NCBI GenBank assembly: GCA_034678405.1 | Contig: JAXDBW010000057.1 | Location: forward strand, 1-24,967 | DNA from: JAXDBW01 sp034678405 | Lineage (GTDB): Bacteria; Patescibacteriota; Patescibacteriia; UBA10025; JAHIVO01 | DNA length: 24,967 nt | Direction: 5' to 3' | In this document: positions 1-8,770 of the stretch, piece by piece | Layout: the number at the start of each line of letters is the position of its first letter | Numbering within the stretch: position 1 is the stretch's first letter | Translations under genes and position numbers: made by a program | Notes under the pieces: generated by a model | Database searches by the model: none | Told to the model about the DNA's origin: nothing | The model's input: the letters and a program-made list of their open reading frames with translations, nothing else

Positions 1-3
1 TAC

Positions 4-26
4 AAAAAAACAACCGTCGCCGGCTG
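4..26 (-). terminator. Rho-independent terminator after the tgt operon
   Basis: Read on the minus strand, CAGCCG-GCGA-CGGTTG forms a 6-bp stem (one G-U pair) closed by a GNRA-type GCGA tetraloop, followed directly by seven U. It lies 27 nt past the stop of the last gene of the tgt operon. Confidence 0.7.
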
Positions 27-52
27 TGCATAACCATCGACTCGCCCTGAGA

Positions 53-457
53 CTAGAGCTCCATCCCCTCTTCGGTTGGTGGTTCAGCTGGTGGCGGTTG
101 CGTCGATGCACTTTTTCGTTTGGGAAAAGCCCTATGATACAGCCAAACAAAGAAACATGCGAGAAGGTAGTTGATCATGAGCGGCACAATAATCTCTAAA
201 CAAAAATACCAGAGATTTTGCCCAAGAGAGAATTGGTTGAGCGCGGCGAAAAATCCTTCATCGCCCAGGAAGACACTCAGTGCCCCGAAGAGGAGCGCGA
301 GGTAGGGCAGTGGCGATATTCGCCACCCCTGGAATGTTACGACAAGGGCACTGCCATCCCCACCAGTCCGTGACAACTCAACCACATACCCGAGATACAG
401 CGGGAGTAGTAGCATAATAATTACTTTTGCCCAGGTTGGTTTGAAAAACGCTTTCAT
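53..457 (-). CDS. Small integral membrane protein, unknown function
   Basis: 134 residues with three predicted membrane segments (about 11-27, 48-65 and 84-107) and a short hydrophilic C-terminus rich in Pro and Glu (about 112-134), probably cytoplasmic because of the Lys/Arg residues after segment 3. I recognise no family motif. The ATG at 457 lies 3 nt after the tgt stop codon, so it is almost certainly co-transcribed with tgt, and a terminator follows it. Just upstream of the ATG is a TATAGT-like sequence, probably only AT-rich leader. Function cannot be assigned; a link to tgt is positional only. Confidence 0.7.
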   Translation of the reverse strand: MKAFFKPTWAKVIIMLLLPLYLGYVVELSRTGGDGSALVVTFQGWRISPLPYLALLFGALSVFLGDEGFFAALNQFSLGQNLWYFCLEIIVPLMINYLLACFFVWLYHRAFPKRKSASTQPPPAEPPTEEGMEL

Positions 458-460
458 ATA

Positions 461-1561
461 CTATAGTCTACCACCTTTGATAGCCACTCTCAACCGACGC
501 ATCAATTCGAGATAAAACGAAACGTTTTGGAGTGTGGCGAGACGGAGAGCGAGTGGGTCACCTGACATGAAGAGGTGTCTGAGGTAGGCTCGGGAATACT
601 GCTGCGAAGTCATCGCCGTACTCCGACGGTCGATAGGTGTCGGGTCAGCTCCGTAGCGCGACTGACGGATATGGACTACATCGTAGAATCGACCTGTCAC
701 GCCACTTGTGCGCCACACGTAGAGCAGGCCATGCCGAGCATTGCGTGTCGGGATGACACAGTCAAACATATCGACACCCCGTTTCACTGCCTCAACTATC
801 TGCTCGGGCTTCCCCACGCCCATGAGATAGTGCGGCTTTTTTTCGGGAAGGACGGGGACGGTGACATCGAGCATCTGATACATATCTACCTGTGGCTCGC
901 CAACCGCGAGGCCGCCAATGGCAAATCCATCAAATGGCAGCCGTGCCATGATTTCCGCGTGCGCGAGCCTGAGATCGGCAAAGGTCGACCCCTGGACAAT
1001 CCCGAAGAGCTGCTGCTGCGTGATACGTTTTTTCTTTTTATAGGCAATCGATCGCTTGGCCCACCGCGTCGTCATATCCATAGATGACTGCGCATAGCCT
1101 CGGGTCGTGGGATAAGCAGGGCATTCATCCAGGACCATCATGATATCAGAGCCAATCACCCGCTGGATATCAATCGCTTTCTCCGGGGTGAGAAATAGTG
1201 GTTGCCCATCTATCTCGGAGTGAAACCGCACTCCCCGCTCGGTAATTTTCCGTCGCTGCGCCAGAGAAAAGACCTGATACCCGCCTGAGTCTGTCAGGAT
1301 CGGTCCTGACCACCGCATATACCGATGCAGTCCCTTAAATTTTCTCAGGGTGGGGAGACCGGGCCGCTGCCAGAGATGATAGGTATTGGAGAGGATGATC
1401 TGGGCATGCAGCGACTGCACGTCCTCACTGCTCAGCGTTTTTACGGCCCCCCGAGTCGCGATCGGCATAAAAAATGGTGTCGTAATTGTTCCGTGAGCCA
1501 CTCGTAGCTTCCCGAGGCGCGCTCGGCTTTTGTTACTTTTTTTGATCAGGCGAAATGCCAT
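461..1561 (-). CDS. tgt: Queuine tRNA-ribosyltransferase (TGT), zinc ligands missing
   Basis: 366 residues, normal length for bacterial TGT, which exchanges G34 of GUN-anticodon tRNAs for preQ1 in queuosine synthesis. The catalytic barrel is intact: D91 in TDSGGYQVFS, D145/C147 (LDEC), Q190 (GIVQG), the GGL loop at 216-218, and nucleophile D267 in FDCVIPTRNARHG. These are the bacterial, preQ1-type pocket residues. The oddity is the zinc subdomain. Aligned without gaps on the conserved YSRAYL-HL block, the usual Cys-x-Cys-x2-Cys becomes S314, A316 and S319, and the distal His becomes Q345. All four zinc ligands are therefore gone while the surrounding fold sequence is kept. It is first gene of a two-gene unit. 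The ATG at 1561 diverges from the pgsA-like gene at 1609. Confidence 0.93.
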   Translation of the reverse strand: MAFRLIKKSNKSRARLGKLRVAHGTITTPFFMPIATRGAVKTLSSEDVQSLHAQIILSNTYHLWQRPGLPTLRKFKGLHRYMRWSGPILTDSGGYQVFSLAQRRKITERGVRFHSEIDGQPLFLTPEKAIDIQRVIGSDIMMVLDECPAYPTTRGYAQSSMDMTTRWAKRSIAYKKKKRITQQQLFGIVQGSTFADLRLAHAEIMARLPFDGFAIGGLAVGEPQVDMYQMLDVTVPVLPEKKPHYLMGVGKPEQIVEAVKRGVDMFDCVIPTRNARHGLLYVWRTSGVTGRFYDVVHIRQSRYGADPTPIDRRSTAMTSQQYSRAYLRHLFMSGDPLALRLATLQNVSFYLELMRRLRVAIKGGRL

Positions 1562-1608
1562 ACGATGGACAGGTACGAAAAAAATAAGTACAGTATGTAG
1601 TATACACT

Positions 1609-2247
1609 ATGCGCGCAGACTCGATAAATAATCAGCTCGCCGGTCGGCTCCATCAAGTTAAGGATACGATTTTTGGCACGATCGCGCGCTGGCTGCCCCG
1701 CTGGATGACGCCCAATGTAATCACAATTTTGCGGATTGCGTTTATTCCGTTCATGGTACTGTTGTATAGCGCAGGATATATTGCGTGGGCAGTGGTATTA
1801 TTTCTCATTTCGCTCTGTACTGACGCGCTCGACGGGATCCAGGCCCGCCGGCTCAATATGGAGACAACGCTGGGGAAACTTCTCGACCCGGCCGCGGATA
1901 AGCTACTCATCATCACCGCTTTCTTCATCACCGCCCTTGATCGAGTGTCGGCGCTCGTCTTCTACACGATCGTCGGACTCGAATTCACACTCGTCCTCCT
2001 GGCGGTCGTCGTCGGCCCCCTGGTCCAGCGCTATAGCTCACGCCGACCCAAGCTCGGGGCAAATAATGCCGGCAAAATAAAAATGACTCTCGAGAGCGTC
2101 GGAGTAGGACTTCTCCTCGTGACGCCAAGCGGCCAGATGATCAATACCGCCGCAGAAATTATTCTCTGGCTCGCCGCTCTGTTTGCCCTGCTGAGCATTA
2201 TGCTCCACCTCTTCCTACGCGAACCGCAGCAACCAGTCCAGTCCTAA
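1609..2247 (+). CDS. CDP-alcohol phosphatidyltransferase, PgsA-like
   Basis: 212-residue membrane protein of the CDP-alcohol phosphatidyltransferase family, which transfers a phosphatidyl group from CDP-diacylglycerol to an alcohol such as glycerol-3-phosphate. The full signature DxxDGxxAR-x8-GxxxDxxxD is present: D72, D75, G76, A79-R80, G89, D93 and D97. Several hydrophobic segments flank it (about 40-70, 98-112, 120-140, 185-203). Phosphatidylglycerophosphate synthase (PgsA) is the likeliest member, but the acceptor alcohol cannot be read from sequence. A TAGTAT box at 1598-1603 ends 5 nt before the ATG and there is no SD, suggesting a leaderless mRNA. Its TAA overlaps by 4 nt the stop of the convergent gene at 2244. 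Confidence 0.88.
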   Translation: MRADSINNQLAGRLHQVKDTIFGTIARWLPRWMTPNVITILRIAFIPFMVLLYSAGYIAWAVVLFLISLCTDALDGIQARRLNMETTLGKLLDPAADKLLIITAFFITALDRVSALVFYTIVGLEFTLVLLAVVVGPLVQRYSSRRPKLGANNAGKIKMTLESVGVGLLLVTPSGQMINTAAEIILWLAALFALLSIMLHLFLREPQQPVQS

Positions 2248-4334
2248 TTCGTATTAGTATTTGAATTAGTATTGGTATTGAGGATCGCATTCGGGGTATT
2301 TGTATTTGTCACGGGAGCCGGGATGACCTCGCCCTGGCCGGTCTTTACTGGATCGGTCGGTAGGTCAGTGGTCGTGAGGCCAGTCGTCTGGTGGATGCTT
2401 GCATCAGTAAATACATCGGTCGCCGTCAGAAGTGACTGCTGGAGCAACGTCACGGTTGAACCTATGTCGGCAGACTGTGGAGTGATGGTCACCGCAAACT
2501 CTCCATATAGTTCAGGAATGAATTGGCCAACGTGTCGTGGGATTTTATTGATAGTCCACGTTATGGTACGAGCTGTCGGATCATAGACGATATCTCCAGC
2601 TGACACCGAACCATTATCTGCCCACACGACGCCGGTCGGAAGCTCAGTCGTGACAGACACGGTGGATACTTCATTAGTTGTATTCTGCAGATACCAGTAG
2701 ATCACATAGGTAGTCGCCGTCCCCACTTGGGGGGGTACCGGGCCATCACCCACCTTGATGTATTCATCGTCATAGTAGCGAGCTTCGGTTCGCAGCGAGA
2801 GATCGGTGGTAATTTTCGTCGTGACGGTCGCTGACTCAGCAGTCAGTGGCTGACCCTCGAGATCGGCCACATCCTCGGATGCGGCTCGAGCCGTGGCCGC
2901 AATGCTGAGTTGACCCTCATCCTGCGTCTGGGCAGTGTAGCTCTCCAGGATGGGGACGCTCACCTCAATGTTGGCACTCTCTGATGGCCGGAGCGTCTTC
3001 AGGGCGGAGACCTCGTCACTGGTCCACCGAATAGTAGCACCTCGCTGTTCACCATTGTACGGATCGATGAGTTCGCTCCAATTCAGCACGGTGCTGTCGA
3101 GTTCGAGTTCGACGGAGAGGGAATTGATGATTGAGTCGCTGGCGTTTTCGAGCTCAATGTCGTATGTCACCACATCACCAAATCCCCGCGCGACACCACT
3201 GCTACTCTCATCCTGACGCAGCGTCACCAGCAACTGCGGATTGACCACGAAAACGATGGCGTGCTCCTCCGCTTGCGTGGTAAACTTCCCCTGCAGGTCA
3301 GTATAGCCGGCGGTCGCGATGATCTCGCCACTCGTCCCCTGCGGTGCATCAATCTGCCCCTGCCAACTGATGGTATAGGTATCCCCTCCCGCAAATTCAT
3401 CAATGTGCCAACTCAAATCATTCTCCGCTTCGGGAGCCGGATCAAATTCACCGGTCGACATCTGGTCTGGCAGGGCAATCGAAACCGTCACATCCCGAAT
3501 CGCATCCTCGGCCGTATTTTCCACAGTCACCGTGTAATCGTCATCTCGGCCAGCGATACTCTTCGCGGGAGCGTCAATCGTCAGGGCGAGTACCGAACCG
3601 CCGATCGTCACTTCGAGTGGTTGGGTGGTCTGGAAGACTGAGCTGAAATTAGCAGGCATGTAGTTTAGGGTCGCGCCCAGGTCGTGAACCGAGTTTTTCT
3701 CCCCGAGGAATGTGCCGGTAATGCTGACGAGTTTCTCTTTGCCAGGGTTAATCGTGCCGACCTCCCAGGCATTGTCAGCTTCATTAGTCGGCTGAGGGAT
3801 GGAAGAGGTGAAGGTAAACGAATCCGGTAACTGGAGGGTCAGCTCGGCATTAGTGATAGCCACTGCCTCATTATTGGTAATAGAAATGATAATCGTCGAC
3901 TCTTCTCCTGATTTTACCGTCGCACCGGAGTCAATCGCAATGGCGATTGAGGTATTGGCAAATTTATCTTCGTGATTCACAAAATAGTAAAAACCAGCCA
4001 GCACGACGCCGAGGATTACTGCCAAACCGATCACTACCCAGATAATAATCTTGGTCCGGCGCCGGGGATCTCGACGGTCAAAATGCCGCAGTGAATCAGC
4101 TGCATCGCCACTTCGGCGATACAAATCAGAAAACTGCTTACGCGCTTCGGCTGATTGCTCACGTTCTGATTTCGGTGCTGACGTCTCATCATCAGGCACT
4201 TCCGTCACGGGAATTTTTTGCGCGGGCTGCATTGCCGCGGCTTCGTCCGCCAGCGCTTTTAGTTCATCGGCGTCATACTCCCCCTCGTCTGGAGTGGGCT
4301 TCGTCGATTTTTTTGTGCTTTTTTTACGCGCCAT
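2244..4334 (-). CDS. Large single-pass surface protein with DUF11/CARDB-like repeats and Asn-Thr tail
   Basis: 696 residues from the ATG at 4334 (MARKKSTKK). An upstream in-frame TTG at 4355 is a poorer choice. A charged cytoplasmic N-terminus (1-94) is followed by one membrane anchor (about 95-118) and a long extracytoplasmic region. That region holds at least four beta-sandwich-like modules with the phrasing of DUF11/CARDB repeats, for example YTVTVENTAEDAIRDVTVSI and similar blocks near residues 130-235, 250-345, 370-470 and 550-640. The C-terminus is a run of alternating Asn and Thr (about 675-696). There is no sortase or lipobox signal. It is last in the ileS-recO operon, 26 nt after recO. 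Probably a cell-surface stalk or adhesion protein; that role is inference. Confidence 0.85.
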   Translation of the reverse strand: MARKKSTKKSTKPTPDEGEYDADELKALADEAAAMQPAQKIPVTEVPDDETSAPKSEREQSAEARKQFSDLYRRSGDAADSLRHFDRRDPRRRTKIIIWVVIGLAVILGVVLAGFYYFVNHEDKFANTSIAIAIDSGATVKSGEESTIIISITNNEAVAITNAELTLQLPDSFTFTSSIPQPTNEADNAWEVGTINPGKEKLVSITGTFLGEKNSVHDLGATLNYMPANFSSVFQTTQPLEVTIGGSVLALTIDAPAKSIAGRDDDYTVTVENTAEDAIRDVTVSIALPDQMSTGEFDPAPEAENDLSWHIDEFAGGDTYTISWQGQIDAPQGTSGEIIATAGYTDLQGKFTTQAEEHAIVFVVNPQLLVTLRQDESSSGVARGFGDVVTYDIELENASDSIINSLSVELELDSTVLNWSELIDPYNGEQRGATIRWTSDEVSALKTLRPSESANIEVSVPILESYTAQTQDEGQLSIAATARAASEDVADLEGQPLTAESATVTTKITTDLSLRTEARYYDDEYIKVGDGPVPPQVGTATTYVIYWYLQNTTNEVSTVSVTTELPTGVVWADNGSVSAGDIVYDPTARTITWTINKIPRHVGQFIPELYGEFAVTITPQSADIGSTVTLLQQSLLTATDVFTDASIHQTTGLTTTDLPTDPVKTGQGEVIPAPVTNTNTPNAILNTNTNSNTNTN

Positions 4335-4360
4335 AGATATATGTAAGTATACCAAATTTC

Positions 4361-5107
4361 TCAGTCCGTGATAAACGGGGCAAAAGAAAAATCTCCCTCA
4401 GCTATATGTCCTAGATAGTGAACAGCGATCGGCTCGAGCTCCTTCGCGACCGATGTCCCGAATGTAACGACCAGGCACTCATCCAGCGTATGGTCATAGA
4501 TATACCGGAGTAATTTCAGACTGCTCACCGAAACCAGAAGTCCTCCCCGCTCATGATGAGTAGCGTGAACCATGCCGCCCCGCCCGGGCGAGAAATGACA
4601 GCTGGCAGCGGATAAGGGTTGTCGACACTGGAGGCACTGCCGGAGCTCAGGCTGATGTCCGAGATACTCCATCAGCCGCCAGATGCAGTACCAGCGTATC
4701 GTGAGGAGCTGACGGATGGTGAGCTCTCTCGATGCATCGAGTGTCTGGAGAATGGTGAGTAGAAGCTCATAGACCCGATGATCGCGCTGCCGCTCCCGGG
4801 TGAGGGTGTCGACGAGCGCCGCGCAATACTGTGCGACGGCCAGTCGCTCAGGATCAGTTCGGAGCCGGCGAAACATCTGGAGCGGCTCGACGCCGATCAC
4901 GGTGTCGATGCGGGCTCCCTGCGCGATAGATACCTGCGCCTCTGAGAGTGGCTCCAGGCTGCCCGCTAGTTTACTCGAGATCTTGCGGAGCCCGCGCGCG
5001 ATCACCACAATCTTCCCCTGCTCGGATGAGTAGAGGTTGATCAGACGATCGACATCGCGTGTATCAGCATGCCGGAGGAGAATACCGCGGACCTGATAGG
5101 TGGCCAT
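4361..5107 (-). CDS. recO: DNA repair protein RecO
   Basis: 248 residues, typical length. RecO binds single-stranded DNA, anneals strands and loads RecA with RecR in the RecFOR recombination pathway. The N-terminal OB-fold opening is characteristic (residues 1-80: GILLRHADTRDVDRLINLYS, then IARGLRK), followed by the helical domain. The zinc-finger region carries C158-x2-C161 and C170, and then His residues H181 and H184 where many RecO proteins have another Cys, so the site may be absent or of mixed Cys/His type. It starts 8 nt after the ileS stop, inside the same operon. No clear SD is visible. Confidence 0.9.
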   Translation of the reverse strand: MATYQVRGILLRHADTRDVDRLINLYSSEQGKIVVIARGLRKISSKLAGSLEPLSEAQVSIAQGARIDTVIGVEPLQMFRRLRTDPERLAVAQYCAALVDTLTRERQRDHRVYELLLTILQTLDASRELTIRQLLTIRWYCIWRLMEYLGHQPELRQCLQCRQPLSAASCHFSPGRGGMVHATHHERGGLLVSVSSLKLLRYIYDHTLDECLVVTFGTSVAKELEPIAVHYLGHIAEGDFSFAPFITD

Positions 5108-5115
5108 GACAGTGG

Positions 5116-8025
5116 CTACACTTTCTTGATACCGAAGAGGAGTTTCGAGCCAGAAATATCCAGCACCTTCTTCAAGTCAACGTTTTCGGGGATACCCTTG
5201 AGGCATTTATCGGCCAGGACATCGGTACAAATAGTATCTTTATAATGCTGCATGATGCCTTCAAGATCACCGTCGGCGATGTCATAGTAGATAGTAATCC
5301 GATCATCGATCGTCAGCTTGCCGTCTTTGCGCAGAGCGTTCAAGTGCCGGATGATTTCCCGGGCAATGCCCTGCTGCTTCAGCTCATCCGTGATAGTGGT
5401 ATCAAGTGCTACCTTCACATCGCCGGACTCTTTGGTCACGAATTCAGATCCGGATGGCAGTAGTTTCACAACAGCGGTCGATTGAACGTTTAACTCAGCA
5501 GCGGCAATCTGAAGAGTGCCATCCGTGACTCCCTGAGCCTGGATAATGAACTGAGAGAGTGGTTGGCGAACCTTGATCTCTCTCTCCTTACGTAAGGCGT
5601 GTCCCAACTCCACCGCCGTACGGATTGTCTGCATCTCCCGAAGCAGTTCTTCATCACCAAATGACTGATCCACCTGAGGCCAGTCAGCGAGGTGCACACT
5701 CCCGTCCTTTGTGCCGGTCGTTTCCTGATATAGCCACTCACTGAAAAATGGCGCAAATGGTGCGAGTAGTTTGCTGGTTGAAACGAGGACATAGTGGAGG
5801 GTGTCGAGTGCATTCTTCTGATCGACTGATTCACTCCGCATACGATTGCGTGAGCGGCGGAGGTACCAGGTCGAGAGATCAGTGATAAAGGTCCCGAGCT
5901 CGCGAGCTGCCTCAGTGATCAGATAGGCATCGAGCTTTTCGGTAACCGACGTCGATACCTGGTGCAGACGGGCGAGCACCCATCGATCGAGGAGATGTGT
6001 GGATGCGGGGGTAGATGGCTCACCGCTTAGTTTCGGGGCATACATTTTCCAGAATGAAGTGACATTGGCAAGTATCATCCAGTTTTTCTTCACGATGTCA
6101 TCGACTTGCTTCTCGTCGAAGAGTTTTGCCTCACCAGGCTGATTGACAGTGAAGAAGAACCACCGCAGGGCGTCAACCCCATAGCGATCCATGATGTCGA
6201 AGGGATCGACTACGTTGCCGCGGGACTTCGACATTTTCTGGCCCTTATTATCGAGGATATGACCGAGGCAGACGACATTTTTGTACGGAGCGGGTTTATC
6301 GAGCAGCGTGCCGACCGCGAGGAGGGTATAGAACCACCCGCGGGTTTGATCGACGGCCTCTGAGATATAGTCAGCCGGGAAACTTACCCCTTCATCGATG
6401 CGTGACGCATTCTCAAACGGATAGTGCCACTGAGCATAGGGCATGGCGCCAGAGTCAAACCAAACGTCAATCACTTCTGGCACGCGGCGGTACTCAGTGC
6501 CGTCCTTTTCTAGGACGATATCATCGACAAACGGACGGTGCGGATCAAACCATGTATCAATCTTCTCCGGATCCTTCGCCAACTCTTTCAGCTCGGCGAA
6601 TGATCCCACACAGAGAAACTTCCCGTCGTCTGATTTCCAGATCGGCAGCGGCGTGCCCCAGTACCGTTCACGGGAGAAGGCCCAGTCTTTCAGCTCATTG
6701 AGCCATTCGCCGAAGCGGCCGTGTTTGAAATGGTCCGGGACCCAGTTGATGGTCTCATTATTCTGGATGAGTTTGTCCTTCAGCTTCGTCATGGCGATAA
6801 ACCAGGAATCTTTGGCATAGTACAAGAGCGGCGTGCCACAACGCCAGCAAAAGGGGTAGGAGTGTTTGTATGGTTCCTCGCGAAGGAGCTGACCACGTTC
6901 ATTCAATAATGAAATAATACTGCGCTCCACGTCCTTGTCTTTGACAAACATACCGACGAATTCCGGAACGTCATCGGTAAAATAGCCATTCTCATCCACG
7001 GTATGATGTTTCGGCAGCCCTACCTGCGACCCGAGCTGGAAATCATCCTCACCATACATGACGGCTGTATGCACCACGCCAGTCCCCTCCTCAGTATTCA
7101 CGAAGTCAGCTGGATATACTTGGTATGAGGTATCTGATTTGAGCGCCTTGATATCGAAGAGTGGTTCGTACTCAAGTCCGACGAGATCGGCACCTTTCAT
7201 TTCTTCCTCGACTTTGTACTTCATCTCCAGTCGGTCGGCAACGGACGCCGCGAGGATATAATAGTTCCCCTCGGCTTTGACCTTCACATAGTCAATGTCA
7301 TGTCCGACGGCGAGCGCGACATTGCCCGGCAGGGTCCAGGGAGTCGTGGTCCAGGACAGGATATAGGTATCGTCCTGATCTTTGACCTTGAACTTCACAT
7401 ACACTGAATTATCCGTTACCTCTTCGTAGCCCTGGGCGACCTCATGCGAGGAGAGTGCCGTGCCACAGCGCGGACAGTGCGGGACGACTTTGTACCCCTG
7501 ATACAGGAGCTCCTTGTCCCAGACTTGTTTGATGATCCACCAGAGGGTCTCGACGTAGTCATCCTGATAGGTGATGTACGGATGCTGGAGATCCAGCCAA
7601 AAACCCATGCGTTTCGTCAGACGTTCCCATTCTTCTTTATATTCCCATACCGACTCTTTGCACTTCTGATTAAATTCCGCGATGCCATACTTCTCGATTT
7701 CTGGCTTGCCCGAGATGCCGAGCTCTTTCTCGACTTGCAATTCTACCGGTAAGCCGTGGGTATCCCAACCAGCTTTGCGCTCGACATAGAAACCCTGCAT
7801 GGACTTGTACCGGAGGATGATATCCTTGTACGAGCGGGCCAGGATATGATGAATCCCCGGCCGGCCATTGGCAGTCGGGGGTCCCTCAAAAAAGACAAAT
7901 GGTTTGCCATTCTTAGTCTTCTCCAGGCTTTGCTCGAAAATCTTTTCCTTTTCCCACCAGGCTAGTATCTCCTCCTCCCGCTCTGGGAATGAAACCCGGT
8001 TATCTTTGGGGTTGCTTTGTGTCAT
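5116..8025 (-). CDS. ileS: Isoleucyl-tRNA synthetase, type 2-like
   Basis: 969 residues from the ATG at 8025; a TTG at 8049 would add eight residues but is less likely. Class I synthetase charging tRNA-Ile, with editing of Val-tRNA-Ile. The HIGH region is GPPTANGRPGIHH (48-60), the wording of the IleS2 subgroup, and the KMSKS loop is near 596-600. Two CxxC pairs, PHCPRCGT and PFCWRCGT, probably bind zinc in the inserted editing half, and the C-terminus holds the anticodon-binding helices. IleS2 enzymes are known to be less sensitive to mupirocin; whether this one is cannot be read from sequence. It heads an operon with recO. Its likely promoter is at 8038-8066, giving a very short 5' leader. 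Confidence 0.95.
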   Translation of the reverse strand: MTQSNPKDNRVSFPEREEEILAWWEKEKIFEQSLEKTKNGKPFVFFEGPPTANGRPGIHHILARSYKDIILRYKSMQGFYVERKAGWDTHGLPVELQVEKELGISGKPEIEKYGIAEFNQKCKESVWEYKEEWERLTKRMGFWLDLQHPYITYQDDYVETLWWIIKQVWDKELLYQGYKVVPHCPRCGTALSSHEVAQGYEEVTDNSVYVKFKVKDQDDTYILSWTTTPWTLPGNVALAVGHDIDYVKVKAEGNYYILAASVADRLEMKYKVEEEMKGADLVGLEYEPLFDIKALKSDTSYQVYPADFVNTEEGTGVVHTAVMYGEDDFQLGSQVGLPKHHTVDENGYFTDDVPEFVGMFVKDKDVERSIISLLNERGQLLREEPYKHSYPFCWRCGTPLLYYAKDSWFIAMTKLKDKLIQNNETINWVPDHFKHGRFGEWLNELKDWAFSRERYWGTPLPIWKSDDGKFLCVGSFAELKELAKDPEKIDTWFDPHRPFVDDIVLEKDGTEYRRVPEVIDVWFDSGAMPYAQWHYPFENASRIDEGVSFPADYISEAVDQTRGWFYTLLAVGTLLDKPAPYKNVVCLGHILDNKGQKMSKSRGNVVDPFDIMDRYGVDALRWFFFTVNQPGEAKLFDEKQVDDIVKKNWMILANVTSFWKMYAPKLSGEPSTPASTHLLDRWVLARLHQVSTSVTEKLDAYLITEAARELGTFITDLSTWYLRRSRNRMRSESVDQKNALDTLHYVLVSTSKLLAPFAPFFSEWLYQETTGTKDGSVHLADWPQVDQSFGDEELLREMQTIRTAVELGHALRKEREIKVRQPLSQFIIQAQGVTDGTLQIAAAELNVQSTAVVKLLPSGSEFVTKESGDVKVALDTTITDELKQQGIAREIIRHLNALRKDGKLTIDDRITIYYDIADGDLEGIMQHYKDTICTDVLADKCLKGIPENVDLKKVLDISGSKLLFGIKKV

Positions 8026-8037
8026 AGGGTAGCTTCT

Positions 8038-8066
8038 AGTGTAACCCAATCATCCCCATGTGGCAA
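8038..8066 (-). promoter_or_regulatory. Promoter of the ileS operon
   Basis: On the minus strand TTGCCA (8066-8061), a 17-nt spacer and TACACT (8043-8038). Transcription would start about 6-8 nt before the ileS ATG, leaving no room for an SD. I looked for a T-box or an Ile leader peptide here and found neither. Confidence 0.5.
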
Positions 8067-8072
8067 GAAGCC

Positions 8073-8101
8073 TTGACAAAACACCAATACTGTACTAGTA
8101 T
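8073..8101 (+). promoter_or_regulatory. Promoter of the secreted-protein gene
   Basis: A perfect -35 TTGACA (8073-8078), a 17-nt spacer and -10 TAGTAT (8096-8101). It implies an untranslated leader of about 80 nt before the ATG at 8190. It lies back to back with the ileS promoter, their elements partly interleaved. Confidence 0.65.
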
Positions 8102-8189
8102 GTACGGTTATCTTTTCTGCTCATTAACCGGTTGATTGCAGGGAATGCAACCAGCCACAATCATACAACCCTCTGTAGGAGGATTGCCC

Positions 8190-8693
8190 ATGCGCGATCG
8201 TATCACCCTCACCGCCCTGGTCATGGCGCTGCTTATCTGCGCGCTGGCCATGCCGACCACTGCCCAGATCATGAACGACCAGCGTCAGCCTACCGCCCGC
8301 ATCACCATCGAGGTACCCCAGCTGGTCGCCGACCAGTACAATGACCTCCCGGATTTTCACGAAGCATGCGCCTATGGAACCGGCAACTACATCGCCGGCG
8401 ACACCCTCAACTTTTCCTGGTTTGCCTGGTGCAACAGCGACGGCTACCTGCAGTTTGTCTGTACGGGCGGGTTCTCCGATCCGGACATCCAGGCCCTGAA
8501 GACGGTGTCGATCAAGGACGACAAGTGGGATGCCCGGTATGACTCCCAGAAACGATGTACCTGGGTCGGGACCCGCGGCATGGCGTTCCCCAAGACGGCG
8601 GTCGAGAAGCGCGCGATGGTTGACAATATGCTCACCGAGTTCAACAAGCTCAACTTCATCGACGGCATGGTCGTCAACCTCTACTTTCCGTAA
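8190..8693 (+). CDS. Secreted cysteine-containing protein, unknown function
   Basis: 167 residues from the ATG at 8190, chosen because of the strong SD (AGGAGG at 8178-8183) and because it opens with a clean signal peptide: MRDR, a hydrophobic core, then ALAMPTTA before Gln (cleavage near residue 25). A longer frame open from 8136 lacks these. The mature part has four Cys (in ACAYG, WCNS, VCTG and RCTW contexts), which could form two disulfides, and many aromatics. I recognise no family. It is a single-gene unit with its own TTGACA promoter and strong terminator. Its GC-rich codon use and strong SD differ from the AT-lead, SD-poor minus-strand genes around it, resembling the solitary genes at 14776 and 16797. 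Confidence 0.85.
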   Translation: MRDRITLTALVMALLICALAMPTTAQIMNDQRQPTARITIEVPQLVADQYNDLPDFHEACAYGTGNYIAGDTLNFSWFAWCNSDGYLQFVCTGGFSDPDIQALKTVSIKDDKWDARYDSQKRCTWVGTRGMAFPKTAVEKRAMVDNMLTEFNKLNFIDGMVVNLYFP

Positions 8694-8725
8694 CGTCGTG
8701 ACCTGCGGCCGCAGATCACAAATCA

Positions 8726-8760
8726 CCCCGGAGTGCATACGCACTTCGGGGTATTTTTTA
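8726..8760 (+). terminator. Rho-independent terminator of the secreted-protein gene
   Basis: Stem of 11 bp (8726-8736 with 8741-8751, one G-U pair), loop ATAC, then TATTTTTTA. It stands 32 nt after the stop at 8693 and 10 nt short of the convergent flavodoxin stop. Confidence 0.9.
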
Positions 8761-8770
8761 TACCAAACAA

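Noticed and set aside
1..60. Circular contig (start overlapping end)
   Set aside because: The first bases do not match the last bases; the end matches only the internal repeat at 24425.
8026..8189. Possible T-box or Ile leader peptide before ileS
   Set aside because: The promoter is too close to the ATG, no T-box sequence or specifier loop is seen, and short frames have at most two Ile codons.
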